Shown: positions 8,004 through 18,346 of the stretch, one piece after another | Numbering within the stretch: position 1 is the stretch's first letter | Layout of the letters: every line of letters begins with the position of its first letter | Assembly: GCF_014191605.1 (NCBI RefSeq) | Contig: NZ_JACHWU010000004.1 | Span: forward strand, 1-64,000 | Length of the DNA: 64,000 nucleotides | Source: Prauserella isguenensis | Lineage (GTDB): Bacteria > Actinomycetota > Actinomycetes > Mycobacteriales > Pseudonocardiaceae | Reading direction: 5' to 3' | Program-made: the position numbers and the translations under genes | Notes under the pieces: model-generated | The model's input: only the letters and a program-made list of their open reading frames with translations | What the model was told of the DNA's origin: nothing | The model's database searches: none

Positions 8004-9245
8004 TCAACTCCTTGCTGTGCTCGTGCTCTGTGCCGATGTCGGGTTCGTCGCGTCGGTGAATGCGGCCACGAGCTCGTCGGCGAACTCGGGGTCGTTGAGG
8101 TGGTGCCGCGAGCGGATCAGCCGCCGGTTCTCTGTCTGCCTGACCTCGCGCTCGAGCGTGTCGAAGAGCACGGCGTCGACGTCGGGGTCGTGGAACGCCT
8201 GCCCGGGCGCGTCCAATGCGGACACGCCGCCCTCGGGCAGCAGGAAGCGGACGGGGCCGTCGCAGGCGTTGAGTTTGCGCGCCAGGAACTCGCCGATCGC
8301 TCGGACCTCGTCGGCGGTGGTGCGCATGAGCGTGATCTGCGGGTTGTGCGGGTAGAACAGCCGGTCGGAGTAGTGGTCGGGCACGGTGTCGGGAGCGCCG
8401 AAGTTGACCATGTCGAGTGCGCCGCACGAGCCGACGTAGGGGATCCCGGTGTGGGCGATCGCGTCGAGGCGGTGCTCGCCCGCCGCGAGGACACCGCCCG
8501 CGACGAGGTCGCAGATCTCGGTCGTGGAGATGTCGAGGACACCCGCGAGGTGGCCGTCGGCTGCGAGCTTCTCCATCGCTGCGCCGCCCGTGCCGGTGGC
8601 GTGGAAGACCAGGCAGTCGTACGTCTCGCCGAGCCGGTGGGCGACCGCGTCGACGCACGGTGTGGTGACGCCGAACATGGTGAGCCCGACGGCGGGGCGG
8701 GTGTCACCCGCGGGCACGGGATGGGCGCAGGCGCCTGCGAGCGCGTGGGCGGCGTTGCCGAGAACCCGGCGGGAGATGCGGTTCAGCCCGGCGACATCGG
8801 TCACGGAGTGCAGCATGGCGATGTCACTCGCGCCGACGTAGGCGCCGACGTCGCCCGCCGCCATGGTCGAGACCATGAATTTGGGCACGCCGACGGGCAG
8901 GCCCTGCAGGGCGGGCGTGACCAGGGCCGTGCCGCCGGAGCCGCCGAGGCCGACGACGCCGTCGAGGTCGCGCTGGGCGGGGAGGAACCGGGCGAACGCC
9001 TGGGTCATCGCGGCGACGGCGCTACCGCGGTCCCCGGTGAACACCGCGTCGGCACCGTCAGGGTGCCAGGCGGCGACCTCGCGCGCCGGGACGTCGACGC
9101 CCGAGGGCGCGGTATCGGAGGGCGCGGTATCGGTGGCCAGGTCGACGGTGCGCACGGGCACCCCGGTCTCGCGGATCAGCTCGGCGACGTAGCGCAGCTC
9201 GTCGCCCTTGGTGTCGAACGTGCCGACAACGTATGCACTGCCCAC
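8004..9245 (-). CDS. Tm-1-like ATP-binding protein (UPF0261)
   Basis: A 413-residue UPF0261 protein. The N-terminal block [20 protein letters not shown] and a central [15 protein letters not shown] segment are hallmarks, and [12 protein letters not shown] with [14 protein letters not shown] mark the second half. The plant homologue Tm-1 binds ATP through its N-terminal domain and inhibits tobamovirus replication; bacterial members have no agreed function. It begins at GTG 9245 behind AAGGAGG and leads the three-gene operon, followed closely by the TIM-barrel and SRPBCC genes. A role in small-molecule metabolism is more likely than an antiviral one, but that is inference. Confidence 0.9.
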   Translation of the reverse strand: MGSAYVVGTFDTKGDELRYVAELIRETGVPVRTVDLATDTAPSDTAPSGVDVPAREVAAWHPDGADAVFTGDRGSAVAAMTQAFARFLPAQRDLDGVVGLGGSGGTALVTPALQGLPVGVPKFMVSTMAAGDVGAYVGASDIAMLHSVTDVAGLNRISRRVLGNAAHALAGACAHPVPAGDTRPAVGLTMFGVTTPCVDAVAHRLGETYDCLVFHATGTGGAAMEKLAADGHLAGVLDISTTEICDLVAGGVLAAGEHRLDAIAHTGIPYVGSCGALDMVNFGAPDTVPDHYSDRLFYPHNPQITLMRTTADEVRAIGEFLARKLNACDGPVRFLLPEGGVSALDAPGQAFHDPDVDAVLFDTLEREVRQTENRRLIRSRHHLNDPEFADELVAAFTDATNPTSAQSTSTARS

Positions 9246-9837
9246 GGACGCCTCCTTCGGCGCAGGTTCTTTCGTGCGGGGAACCTGTGATCACCGTCCA
9301 TCTGACCACGACCGCGGTTTCGATGCCAGGCGTCGGCTTGTGCCCCGGGGCGCGGGCGGCGAGGCCGGGACCTTCGTGGCCGCGTCGTCGAGCGCGTGGA
9401 GCCCTGCGGAAACGATTTCCGGGGTCGGCGAGTGTGAGGCCCTCAACCTCGGACGCGGTGGCGGACCCACCGTTCCAGACGAACACGAGCCCTTCGGGCA
9501 TGCGGTCGGGTGGCCGACAGGAGCGGCTCGACAGTTCCGGAGCGCTCGACGGCAACTGTCGCGACACATCCGATGTGGACAACCCGAACGCCTGCTCGCG
9601 GTCCCGGTGCGACGGAGACCGGTGCGCCTACCGGTACGACCTGTACTTCGAGAAGGACCAGGCCGTCCCCGGGCTCGAGCCTGGCGATCTCCGACGGTCC
9701 TTTCGAGAGCACCGTGCAGAAGGCCGCCCGGGGACTTCGCGTTCGATCCGCACGTGTGACGAGACGTCACCATCGCGACACCGCGTGTGCCGTGGCGTTC
9801 ACCCGGTGGTCGCGGTGATGCTCTACTCTGCGCGGCT
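9246..9837. other. 592-bp divergent intergenic region, no confident gene
   Basis: This lies between the divergent UPF0261 operon and the DoxX gene. Several open frames exist on both strands, but none gives a recognisable protein and none has a convincing ribosome binding site. A minus-strand 89-codon frame at 9443-9712 looks slightly protein-like (LEPGDGLVLLEVQVVPVG) and a second minus frame overlaps its end, which could be the remnant of a decayed gene. I could not identify a parent family. The region must contain both divergent promoters. Confidence 0.4.
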
Positions 9838-10458
9838 ATGAGCACACCCGACAACTTCGATTCCCCGACGACGAAGTTCGACGCCGGCACGTTCGACGAC
9901 TCCGGCTCCGACCGGCAGGGCAACGACAGCCTGCTCGCGGACGTCGAGGAGTCCGCCCCCGAACCCGACCGCTGGCACGCCGGGCTCGACGTCGGCCTGC
10001 TCGTGCTGCGGCTCGGGCTCGCCATGGTGATGGGCGCCCACGGCCTGCAGAAGCTGTTCGGCCTGTTCGACGGCCCCGGCATCGGCGGCTTCGCCGACGC
10101 GCTGACCGCCATGGGCTACACGGGACAGACGACGCTGCTCGCGTGGATCACGGCATTCGCGGAGACCGGCGGTGCACTGCTGCTGGCGGTCGGCCTGTTC
10201 ACCCCGATCGGCGCGGCCGCGGTTCTCGGGGTCGCGATCAACATCGTCGTGTCCAAGTTCCAGCTCGGCAGCGGCTACTTCGAGGCCGAACTCGACCTCA
10301 TGGTCGGGGTCGCGGCACTCACGCTGCTGTTCACCGGGGCCGGCCGCATCGCGATCGACAAGAACACGCCGTGGCGGCGCAAGCCCGGCGTCTTCGGCCT
10401 GTTCGGACTCCTCCTCGCCATCGCCGCGTCCATCGTGGTCATCGTGATGTTCCGGTAG
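9838..10458 (+). CDS. DoxX-family membrane protein
   Basis: A 206-residue protein with an acidic cytoplasmic N-terminal tail of about 55 residues followed by four to five hydrophobic helices. The LLVLRLGLAMVMGAHGLQKL block, the GGIGGFADAL-like region and WITAFAETGGALLLAVGL are typical of DoxX/DoxD proteins. In mycobacteria a DoxX protein forms a membrane oxidoreductase complex with SodA and SseA; here no such partner is adjacent, so the role is unknown. ATG 9838 lacks a Shine-Dalgarno but has TACTCT ending 8 nt before it, so the message is probably leaderless. A strong hairpin terminator follows. Confidence 0.88.
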   Translation: MSTPDNFDSPTTKFDAGTFDDSGSDRQGNDSLLADVEESAPEPDRWHAGLDVGLLVLRLGLAMVMGAHGLQKLFGLFDGPGIGGFADALTAMGYTGQTTLLAWITAFAETGGALLLAVGLFTPIGAAAVLGVAINIVVSKFQLGSGYFEAELDLMVGVAALTLLFTGAGRIAIDKNTPWRRKPGVFGLFGLLLAIAASIVVIVMFR

Positions 10459-10494
10459 CGAACCCCGCCGCTCCGGCGTACCAGGCACGAGAAA

Positions 10495-10526
10495 CGGCGC
10501 CGCACCCTCGCCGGGGTGCGGCGCCG
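10495..10526. terminator. Bidirectional terminator between doxX and ilvD
   Basis: A 13-bp perfect stem (10495-10507 with 10514-10526) and a 6-nt loop lie between the convergent doxX and ilvD stop codons. There is no long T tract on either side. Confidence 0.8.
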
Positions 10527-10566
10527 CTGTCGTTCGCCGACGGCCCGTGCCGGAGGCCTGTGCCCG

Positions 10567-12411
10567 CTACCCGTTGAGGTCGCGCACGGCCCCGCGGTCG
10601 GCAGACGTCGCCATCTTGGCGTAGGCACGCAACGCCGTGGTCACCGGACGTTCGCGTTCGGCGGGCTGCCACGGCCGTTCGCTCGCGTCCATCTTGGCGC
10701 GCCGCTCGGCCAGCACCTCGTCGTCGACGAGCAGCTCGAGGGTGCGCTCGTGCACGTCGATGCGGATCGGGTCGCCGTTCTCGACCAGGCCGATCGTGCC
10801 GCCGTCGGCGGCCTCGGGGGAGATGTGGCCGACCGAGATGCCCGACGAGCCACCCGAGAATCGGCCGTCGGTGATCAGCGCACACACCTTGCCGAGGCCG
10901 GCACCCTTGAGGAACGCGGTCGGGTGCAGCATCTCCTGCATTCCGGGACCGCCGGAGGGCCCTTCGTAGCGGACGACGACGACGTCGCCGGGCTGCACCT
11001 GTTTACCGAGGATCGCCGAGACGGCCGCCTCCTGGCTCTCCACGACCCTCGCGGGCCCCTCGAAGTGCCACAGCTCCTCGTCGATGCCGGCGGACTTGAT
11101 CACCGCGCCGTTCTCGGCGAGGTTGCCGCGCAGCACGGCGAGGCCACCGTCGACGGTGTAGGCGTGTTCGACGTCGCGGATGCAGCCGCCCGCGGCATCG
11201 GTGTCCAACGAGGACCAGCGATTCTCGGTCGAGAACGCCGCCGTCGTGCGAACCCCGCCCGGGGCGGCGTGGAAGAGTTCCACGGCCTCCTCGGACGGCG
11301 ATTCGGCACGGATGTCCCACGTGGACAACCACTGCTCCATCGACGGCGAGTGCACCGACGAGACGCCGGTGTGGAGGAGTCCACCGCGGTACAGCTCGCC
11401 GAGGATCGCCGGGATTCCGCCGGCCCGGTGCACGTCCTCCATGTGGTAGTCCGAGTTGGGCGCCACTTTGGACAGGCACGGCACGGACCGGCCGATGCGG
11501 TCGATGTCGTCGATCGAGAACTCGATCTCGCCCTCTTCCGCGGCGGCGAGGACGTGCAGCACGGTGTTCGTCGACCCGCCCATCGCCATGTCGAGTGCCA
11601 TGGCGTTCTCGAACGCCTCCTTCGACGCGATGCTGCGGGGCAGGGCCGACTCGTCGTCCTCGGCGTACCAGCGTTTGGCCAGTTCGACGACCGTGCGGCC
11701 CGCGTTCTCGAACAGTGCGCGCCGCGCCGCGTGCGTGGCCAGCGTCGAGCCGTTGCCCGGCAGTGACAGGCCGAGTGCCTCGGTGAGGCAGTTCATCGAG
11801 TTCGCGGTGAACATGCCCGAGCACGAGCCGCAGGTCGGGCACGCGGACCGTTCGACCTCGGACAGCCCCTGCTCGTCGACCGCATCGTTGGCCGACGCCG
11901 AGATCGTCGTGATCAGGTCGCTCGACGGGTGCGCGACGCCGTCCACGACGACGGCCTTGCCGGCCTCCATCGGGCCGCCGGAGACGAACACGGTCGGGAT
12001 GTTCAGCCGCATCGCGGCGTTGAGCATGCCCGGCGTGATCTTGTCGCAGTTGGAGATGCACACGAGCGCGTCGGCCTGGTGCGCGTTGACCATGTACTCG
12101 ACGGAATCGGAGATGATCTCGCGCGAGGGCAGCGAGTAGAGCATGCCCGAGTGGCCCATGGCGATGCCGTCGTCGACCGCGATCGTGTGGAACTCGCGTG
12201 CGACGCCGCCCGCCTCGCCGACCGCCTCGGCCACGATCTCACCGAGATCCTTGAGGTGTACGTGACCGGGGACGAACTGCGTGTACGAGTTGGCGATCGC
12301 GACGATCGGCTTGCCGAAGTCACTGTCGGTCATCCCGGTCGCTCGCCACAGGGAACGCGCCCCGGCAGCGTTGCGGCCGTGAGTGGTGGTACGGGAACGC
12401 AGAGCAGGCAT
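10567..12411 (-). CDS. ilvD: Dihydroxy-acid dehydratase
   Basis: A 614-residue IlvD, which dehydrates 2,3-dihydroxy-3-methylbutanoate or -pentanoate to the 2-keto acid precursors of valine, leucine, isoleucine and pantothenate in the cytosol. The iron-sulfur cluster motifs are intact: [11 protein letters not shown] and [19 protein letters not shown]. Length matches the usual 610-620 residues. ATG 12411 has no Shine-Dalgarno, but TAGCCT lies 6 nt upstream on this strand, so it is likely leaderless. It is transcribed separately from ilvBNC, which starts about 1.4 kb away in the other direction, and no leader peptide was found for it. Confidence 0.98.
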   Translation of the reverse strand: MPALRSRTTTHGRNAAGARSLWRATGMTDSDFGKPIVAIANSYTQFVPGHVHLKDLGEIVAEAVGEAGGVAREFHTIAVDDGIAMGHSGMLYSLPSREIISDSVEYMVNAHQADALVCISNCDKITPGMLNAAMRLNIPTVFVSGGPMEAGKAVVVDGVAHPSSDLITTISASANDAVDEQGLSEVERSACPTCGSCSGMFTANSMNCLTEALGLSLPGNGSTLATHAARRALFENAGRTVVELAKRWYAEDDESALPRSIASKEAFENAMALDMAMGGSTNTVLHVLAAAEEGEIEFSIDDIDRIGRSVPCLSKVAPNSDYHMEDVHRAGGIPAILGELYRGGLLHTGVSSVHSPSMEQWLSTWDIRAESPSEEAVELFHAAPGGVRTTAAFSTENRWSSLDTDAAGGCIRDVEHAYTVDGGLAVLRGNLAENGAVIKSAGIDEELWHFEGPARVVESQEAAVSAILGKQVQPGDVVVVRYEGPSGGPGMQEMLHPTAFLKGAGLGKVCALITDGRFSGGSSGISVGHISPEAADGGTIGLVENGDPIRIDVHERTLELLVDDEVLAERRAKMDASERPWQPAERERPVTTALRAYAKMATSADRGAVRDLNG

Positions 12412-12565
12412 GTCGACAGGCTACGCCCGGCCTCCCACGGCGTGGACAGGTGGCGGCCCGACATGCGGTGATCCGCGCGTGACCCGTCCGCACTGTGGGA
12501 CACGCCGCCCTGGAGCCAGCGGCAGATGAGGCGGCGGCGAGTGAGCCGGTGGCGGCCGGTCGGTA

Positions 12566-13156
12566 TCAGGCCGGGCTGGCCGGCCGCTCCGCCTCGCCGG
12601 CGTTCTCGGTGGCGTGTTCGGAGGCGGTGTCGGTTTCGCGGGCGGCGGTGTCGGTTCCGGGTTCGGCATCGCTGCCGGTCGCGCCCTCGTCGGCCAGTGC
12701 GCCCGACGGATCGGGGATGCGGCCGTCGGACAGCAGCGACAGCACCGGCACGTGATGCAGGCGGACGTAGGGGAGCGGCACGGTCGTGCCGTCCGGCAGT
12801 GCCGCGCGGATCGCGGCCTTCTCCGTGACCGACAGGCCGGCGAGGTCGTCCCACGGGATCGAGCGGGAGGTCGTGAGCGTGCGGGCGCTCAGTCCCTCGG
12901 GGGTGGCGACCGTGCGGACGCGCACCACCCAGGCCACGACGGCCACCGGGATCAGGTACAGCAACTGCAGACCCGGCACGGTGAAGGCCACCGGTGTGAT
13001 GCAGAACAACAGGATCGGGATGGTCAACAGCGACACCGGCGGGACACGGAACACCGCGCGGCGCTGCTTGCGCACGACGTGTTCGTCGCGGCTCGCGCGC
13101 TCGCGGACCTGTGCCCCGGACTGCTGCTGCTGCGGTTCACCCGATTCGTCTGCCAC
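12566..13156 (-). CDS. PH-domain membrane protein
   Basis: A 196-residue protein of the actinobacterial PH (YdbT/PepSY-unrelated) membrane type. A charged N-terminus is followed by two adjacent hydrophobic helices (SLLTIPILLFCITPVAF and LLYLIPVAVVAWVV), then a PH-like beta domain with ATPEGLSARTLTTSRSIPW and the conserved WDDLAGLSV strand, and a disordered acidic Ala/Thr/Glu tail. GTG 13156 is preferred; a reading 84 residues longer would translate the 21-bp repeats at 13270-13309 as Cys-Gly-Phe-Arg units, which is not credible. Function unknown. The analogous position beside ilvBNC in mycobacteria also carries a small membrane PH protein. Confidence 0.82.
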   Translation of the reverse strand: MADESGEPQQQQSGAQVRERASRDEHVVRKQRRAVFRVPPVSLLTIPILLFCITPVAFTVPGLQLLYLIPVAVVAWVVRVRTVATPEGLSARTLTTSRSIPWDDLAGLSVTEKAAIRAALPDGTTVPLPYVRLHHVPVLSLLSDGRIPDPSGALADEGATGSDAEPGTDTAARETDTASEHATENAGEAERPASPA

Positions 13157-13269
13157 ACCCCGATGGTGCCACCGCCGGGTGCCGTTCCGGCACTCCGGGC
13201 GGGTTTGCGCAGGGAGAACGATCACGACGCCGCCGCGCCCGCGTGCGGATGCCGGGCGGCGCCTCGGGA

Positions 13270-13309
13270 CCCGGAACCCGCAACACGAGCCCCGGAACCC
13301 GCAACACGA
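13270..13309 (+). repeat. 21-bp tandem repeat array, locus A (2 units)
   Basis: Two identical 19-bp cores CCCGGAACCCGCAACACGA begin at 13270 and 13291, exactly 21 bp apart. They lie in the intergenic region between the PH-domain gene and the ilvBNC promoter. The same core recurs at 50437-50510 (inverted) and 51958-52069. Confidence 0.85.
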
Positions 13310-13401
13310 CGGTGGTGGGCACGCGATGACGTCCGCTCGGAGGTGCCGGTGTCCGCCGAGTGGATCAGCGTTCCAGTATCCGGAATCACGATCCCGCAGA
13401 G

Positions 13402-13431
13402 TTGACACTCATACCGCGGCCCGATTACCGT
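13402..13431 (+). promoter_or_regulatory. ilvBNC leader promoter
   Basis: TTGACA (13402-13407) and TACCGT (13426-13431) are separated by 18 bp. The -10 box ends 7 nt before GTG 13439, so transcription should start at or next to the leader peptide start codon and the mRNA is predicted to be leaderless. Confidence 0.75.
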
Positions 13432-13438
13432 CACCGGC

Positions 13439-13498
13439 GTGACACCGCAGACGATTCTCGTACTTCCCAAGCGCGTTGACGCCGAGAGCGACGCTTAG
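13439..13498 (+). CDS. ilvBNC leader peptide (Ile-Leu-Val-Leu)
   Basis: A 19-codon ORF starting GTG and ending TAG encodes MTPQTILVLPKRVDAESDA. Codons 6-9 are ATT, CTC, GTA and CTT, i.e. Ile-Leu-Val-Leu; three of the four are rare synonyms in this genome, which would make the ribosome sensitive to low charged branched-chain tRNAs. It is followed by a T-tailed hairpin and then ilvB. The layout matches leader peptides known from ilvBN attenuators of corynebacteria and streptomycetes. It is too short for automatic gene calls. Confidence 0.82.
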   Translation: MTPQTILVLPKRVDAESDA

Positions 13499-13560
13499 GA
13501 AGCCGCCTCTGCATCAACGCGCGACCCTCGTACGACCACCCCGGTCGGCGGGGGTTTTTT
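13471..13560 (+). terminator. Transcription attenuator of ilvBNC
   Basis: GCGCGTTGA inside the leader ORF (13471-13479) is perfectly complementary to TCAACGCGC (13514-13522). Further on, ACCCC and GGGGT flank a short loop (13538-13555) and run into TTTTTT (13555-13560), an intrinsic terminator. CGACC occurs twice (13522-13526 and 13533-13537) and both copies can pair with GGTCG (13543-13547), giving a plausible antiterminator switch. The pairing order is inferred, not folded by program. From 13561 to ilvB there is another 256 bp with no further clear element. Confidence 0.72.
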
Positions 13561-13816
13561 GATGTCGAGGTTGCGATGTCGTCGGGGTTGCGGCGGTGCA
13601 GCACCGATCGGGTGACGTCAGGCGAACACCACGGCGACGCCTCGCACCACGGCCTCACCCGGCCGGCACGACCGACAGTCACAACGGGACGACCCCCACA
13701 ACGAACCGACACCCACAGCGACCCGACGAACCCAACCGAACCGACCCGAGAAGCCGACGAGCCCAGCAGGATCGACTCAGCACGCTCGAGAGCACCAGGA
13801 CACGAGGCAGACATCG

Positions 13817-15763
13817 ATGACTAGCGCGACCTCGCGATCGGAATCCGGCTCCGCCGGAGACGCCGAAGCCACGGACGCCACCGAGGCGTCCCGCAAGTCC
13901 GCCCAGCCGAACGCCCCCCGCCCGAAGCCCACCCCGCCCGCGGGCACGCCCGTCCGCGTCACCGGCGCGCAGTCGCTCGTACGGGCGCTCGAGGCGATCG
14001 GCTCGGAGGTCGTCTTCGGCATTCCGGGCGGCACGATTCTGCCCGCCTACGACCCGCTTCTCGACTCGACGAAGGTCCGCCACGTGCTGGTGCGGCACGA
14101 ACAGGCCGCGGGCCACGCCGCCACCGGGTATGCCCAGGCCACCGGCAAGGTCGGCGTGTGCATGGCGACGTCGGGTCCCGGCGCCACCAACCTGGTCACG
14201 CCGCTGGCCGACGCCAACATGGACTCGGTGCCGCTCGTGGCGATCACCGGTCAGCAGACGCGGGCGCTCATCGGCACGGACGCGTTCCAGGAAGCCGACA
14301 TCTGCGGCATCACCATGCCGATCACCAAGCACAACTTCCTGGTGACCGACCCCGCCGACATCCCGAGGGTCATCGCGGAGGCGTTCCACCTGGCGAGCAC
14401 GGGCCGTCCCGGCCCGGTGCTGGTCGACATCCCCAAGGACGTGCTCCAGGAGACGACGTCGTTCGCGTGGCCGCCCGAGATGACGCTGCCCGGTTACCGC
14501 CCGACCCTGCGCCCGCACGGCAAGCAGGTGCGCGAGGCCGCGCGGCTGATCTCGCAGGCGCGCAGGCCCGTGCTGTACGTCGGTGGTGGCGTGCTCAAGG
14601 CGGAGGCGTCGGAGGAGCTGCGTGAACTGGCGGAGCTGACCGGCATCCCGGTCGCGACGACGCTCATGGCGCGCGGCGCCTTCCCCGATTCGCACGACCA
14701 CCATGTCGGCATGCCCGGCATGCACGGCAGCGTGTCCGCCGTCGCCGCGATGCAGCGTTCGGACCTGCTGCTGGCGCTCGGCGCGCGGTTCGACGACCGG
14801 GTGACCGGCAGGCTCGACTCGTTCGCGCCGGAGGCCACCGTCGTGCACGCCGACATCGACCCGGCCGAGATCTCCAAGAACCGCAAGGCCGACGTGCCGA
14901 TCGTCGGTGACTGCAAGGAGATCATCCGCGAGCTCATCGACGCCGTGAAGTTCGAGCACGACCGGGGCGACAAGCCGGACCTGACGGCGTGGTGGACGCA
15001 GATCGACTCGTGGCGCGACACGTTCCCCGCCGGCTACGAGTGGCCCGACGACGGCGCCCTCTCGCCGCAGTACGTCATCGAGCGCATCGGCGAGCTCGTC
15101 GGCCCCGACGCCTACTACACGGCGGGCGTGGGCCAGCACCAGATGTGGGCCGCGCAGTTCATCAAGTACGAGAACCCGCGCTCGTGGATCAACTCGGGCG
15201 GGCTCGGCACGATGGGTTTCGCCGTGCCCGCGGCGATGGGCGCGCAGTTCGGCCACCCCGACACGCAGGTGTGGGCGATCGACGGCGACGGCTGCTTCCA
15301 GATGACCAACCAGGAACTGGCCACGTGCGCGCTCGAAGGTGCCCCCATCAAGGTCGCCGTGATCAACAACGGCAACCTGGGCATGGTGCGGCAGTGGCAG
15401 AACCTCTTCTACGACGAGCGGTACTCCAACACCGACCTCGGCACGCACAAGCACCGCATCCCCGATTTCGCGCTCCTCGCGGAGTCGCTCGGTTGTGCCG
15501 GTCTGCGGTGTGAGACCAAGGAGGAGGTGGACGACGTCATCAAGCAGGCGATGGCGATAGGCGACCGCCCTGTCGTGATCGACTTCGTCGTCGGCAAGGA
15601 TGCTCAGGTGTGGCCGATGGTCGGGCCGGGCGCCAGCAACGACGAGGTGATGGCGGCTCGCGGCATCCGGCCGCTGTTCGACGACGACGACGTCGCCGAC
15701 GGTCCCGCGGCCGACGGCATCGTCGCCGACAGGGCCGTCACCGACGTGCGAGGGGAGCAGTAA
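13817..15763 (+). CDS. ilvB: Acetolactate synthase large (catalytic) subunit
   Basis: A 648-residue ThDP-dependent enzyme that condenses pyruvate with pyruvate or 2-ketobutyrate, the first common step of branched-chain amino acid synthesis. Visible are the N-terminal [15 protein letters not shown] block, the ThDP glutamate region [15 protein letters not shown], the FAD/dimer middle domain with [14 protein letters not shown], and the ThDP-magnesium motif [15 protein letters not shown] near residue 490. The first 45 or so residues are an unconserved Ala/Pro/Ser tail. ATG 13817 heads the ilvBNC operon; ilvN starts 5 nt after the stop. Expression is expected to be set by the upstream Ile-Leu-Val-Leu attenuator. 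Confidence 0.98.
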   Translation: MTSATSRSESGSAGDAEATDATEASRKSAQPNAPRPKPTPPAGTPVRVTGAQSLVRALEAIGSEVVFGIPGGTILPAYDPLLDSTKVRHVLVRHEQAAGHAATGYAQATGKVGVCMATSGPGATNLVTPLADANMDSVPLVAITGQQTRALIGTDAFQEADICGITMPITKHNFLVTDPADIPRVIAEAFHLASTGRPGPVLVDIPKDVLQETTSFAWPPEMTLPGYRPTLRPHGKQVREAARLISQARRPVLYVGGGVLKAEASEELRELAELTGIPVATTLMARGAFPDSHDHHVGMPGMHGSVSAVAAMQRSDLLLALGARFDDRVTGRLDSFAPEATVVHADIDPAEISKNRKADVPIVGDCKEIIRELIDAVKFEHDRGDKPDLTAWWTQIDSWRDTFPAGYEWPDDGALSPQYVIERIGELVGPDAYYTAGVGQHQMWAAQFIKYENPRSWINSGGLGTMGFAVPAAMGAQFGHPDTQVWAIDGDGCFQMTNQELATCALEGAPIKVAVINNGNLGMVRQWQNLFYDERYSNTDLGTHKHRIPDFALLAESLGCAGLRCETKEEVDDVIKQAMAIGDRPVVIDFVVGKDAQVWPMVGPGASNDEVMAARGIRPLFDDDDVADGPAADGIVADRAVTDVRGEQ

Positions 15764-15768
15764 GAGTC

Positions 15769-16275
15769 ATGAGCATGCACACGCTGAGCGTCCTGGTGGA
15801 GAACGTCCCCGGCGTGCTCGCCCGTGTCTCCGGCCTGTTCTCCCGCCGGGGCTTCAACATCGAGTCCCTCGCCGTCGGGCCCACGGAGAACCCCGAGGTG
15901 TCCCGGATGACGATCGTCGTCGCCGTCGAGGAACAACCCCTCGAACAGGTGACCAAGCAGCTCAACAAGCTCGTGAACGTCATCAAGATCGTGGAACTCG
16001 ACCCCGCCAGCTCCGTGCAGCGCGACCTGCTGCTCGTGAAGGTGCGGGCCGATGCCACCGTGCGCAGTCAGGTCCTCGAAACCGTGGAGATGTTCCGCGC
16101 GAAGGTGGTCGACGTCTCGCCGGAGGCCGTCACCGTCGAGGCGACCGGCACGCACGACAAACTGAACGCGCTCATGCGCATGCTGGAACCGTACGGTGTG
16201 CGTGAGCTCGTGAAATCCGGCATGGTCGCGCTCGGCCGGGGCGCCCGGTCGATCACCGCGAACTCAACCCGATAG
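15769..16275 (+). CDS. ilvN: Acetolactate synthase small (regulatory) subunit
   Basis: A 168-residue regulatory subunit that binds the IlvB catalytic subunit and confers valine feedback inhibition. The N-terminal ACT domain starts at HTLSVLVENVPGVLARVSGLFSRRGFNIES-like sequence; the characteristic NIESLAVGPTE follows. The C-terminal small-subunit domain contains KVVDVSPEAVTVEATGT. Length equals the usual 165-170 residues. ATG 15769 (MSMHTLSVL) begins 5 nt after ilvB; the longer upstream frame is a shadow of ilvB. Confidence 0.98.
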   Translation: MSMHTLSVLVENVPGVLARVSGLFSRRGFNIESLAVGPTENPEVSRMTIVVAVEEQPLEQVTKQLNKLVNVIKIVELDPASSVQRDLLLVKVRADATVRSQVLETVEMFRAKVVDVSPEAVTVEATGTHDKLNALMRMLEPYGVRELVKSGMVALGRGARSITANSTR

Positions 16276-17379
<1,104 letters not shown>

Positions 17380-17409
17380 TTCGTTCGATAGGTCCGTTTT
17401 TTCGCCGCG

Positions 17410-17443
17410 AACCCCCAGGACGTCCACCGACGTCTTGGGGGTT
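17410..17443 (+). terminator. Terminator of the ilvBNC operon
   Basis: AACCCCCA-g-GACGTC pairs with GACGTC-t-TGGGGGTT across a 4-nt loop, giving a 15-nt stem with one mismatch that begins 30 bp after the ilvC stop and ends in TTT. Confidence 0.85.
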
Positions 17444-17472
17444 TGTGCTGCTCAGGACTACCGTGCGGGGTG

Positions 17473-17922
17473 ATGATCGACGGCGTTGACCCTGGCGCGT
17501 CATCGGCCCCGGGCCCGGGCGGGACCGCCGGCCCGTCCCGCGACCAGCAGGCGAAACAGGAAGTGTCGGCCGCACTGGACCTGAACTCTGTCCGCTGGGC
17601 GCGACTGCGTGACGAGTCCGGCGCCGAACGAGGCCCCGTCGAGTACGCGTTCGTTCCCCACAGCGACGGCGTGACGTACGTCGTGCTGCGCTCCGCCCTC
17701 CGCGGCGCGAGCGACGGCGGCGACCCCCGGACCGGCACCGACGGCGCCCACGGGAGTAGCGCCCACGGGAGCAGTGCCGACGGGAGTAGCGCCGACGGGA
17801 GCAGTGCCGACACGCACGGCGGCGGCACGGGGGAGAGGGCCGTGCTGGTGTTCACTCCCTCGGAGTGGGACGCGTTCCTCGCCGGGGCGCGTGACGGCGA
17901 ATTCGACCGTCCGCAGGATTGA
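17473..17922 (+). CDS. Small hypothetical protein with DUF397-like C-terminus
   Basis: A 149-residue protein. The middle part (LNSVRWARLRDESGAE, GPVEYAFVPHSDGVTYVVLR) and the end (VLVFTPSEWDAFLAGARDGEFD) resemble DUF397 proteins, whose last strand-helix reads TPxEWxAFLxGxxxGEF; DUF397 genes are often partners of helix-turn-helix regulators, but none is adjacent. Between the two parts is a low-complexity insert of four in-frame 15-bp repeats (Ala-His/Asp-Gly-Ser-Ser). ATG 17473 is the best start, although an in-frame GTG precedes it and the ribosome binding site is weak. Function unknown. Confidence 0.65.
   Translation: MIDGVDPGASSAPGPGGTAGPSRDQQAKQEVSAALDLNSVRWARLRDESGAERGPVEYAFVPHSDGVTYVVLRSALRGASDGGDPRTGTDGAHGSSAHGSSADGSSADGSSADTHGGGTGERAVLVFTPSEWDAFLAGARDGEFDRPQD
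17746..17805 (+). repeat. Four 15-bp in-frame tandem repeats
   Basis: Four consecutive 15-bp units of the form GCCSACGGGAGYAGY encode repeated Ala-(His/Asp)-Gly-Ser-Ser inside the DUF397-like gene. In-frame length changes by slippage would be tolerated here. Confidence 0.9.
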
Positions 17923-18346
17923 TCGATGCGGGCCCGGCCTGATTCGGCACCTGAATCGGGCATAGTGACCTGACGAACGAAGTTCGAAATAGGTCGCCGT
18001 GACCAGCGACGACGCACGAAGGATCCGCCACGATGGCGCCGATTTGTCGTTCGAGCATTGCGTCTGCGTTAACTCAGGCGGATACACTCCTCCCGATCGA
18101 GGGCACACCGACGTGACCTCGACCACGTCGACGATCGCCGCGGCCGGCGATCAGCACCCGGCAGATCGGTCGGCGAGTGCGGGGCAGGCGCAGGTCGTGA
18201 CACGCAGCCCGTGGCGCGAGACGGAGGTCCGCGTCGCCGGGGCGGCCGACGTGCAGGCGGCTCGGGCCGGCCTGCGGTGAGCGATGCCGCGAGAGCGAGA
18301 GTGTCTGCCGCGCAAAACCAGTGAGTCGAGCTACGAAAGGCGCAAC
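17923..18346. other. 424-bp region upstream of serA
   Basis: No convincing gene. A plus-strand 93-codon frame (17999-18280) lacks family features and a ribosome binding site. A candidate promoter is TTGCGT (18058-18063) with TACACT (18083-18088), 19 bp apart, which would leave a serA 5' untranslated region of about 250 nt. A small inverted repeat GATTC-ggcacct-GAATC lies at 17941-17957. I found no amino-acid-rich leader peptide here. Confidence 0.45.

Noticed and set aside
12566-13408. Longer form of the PH-domain protein starting at 13408
   Set aside because: The extra 84 residues translate the intergenic 21-bp repeats into Cys-Gly-Phe-Arg units and cross the ilv promoter region.
17999-18280. 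93-codon plus-strand frame upstream of serA as a gene or a serine leader peptide
   Set aside because: No ribosome binding site, no conserved features, no run of serine codons before a terminator hairpin.
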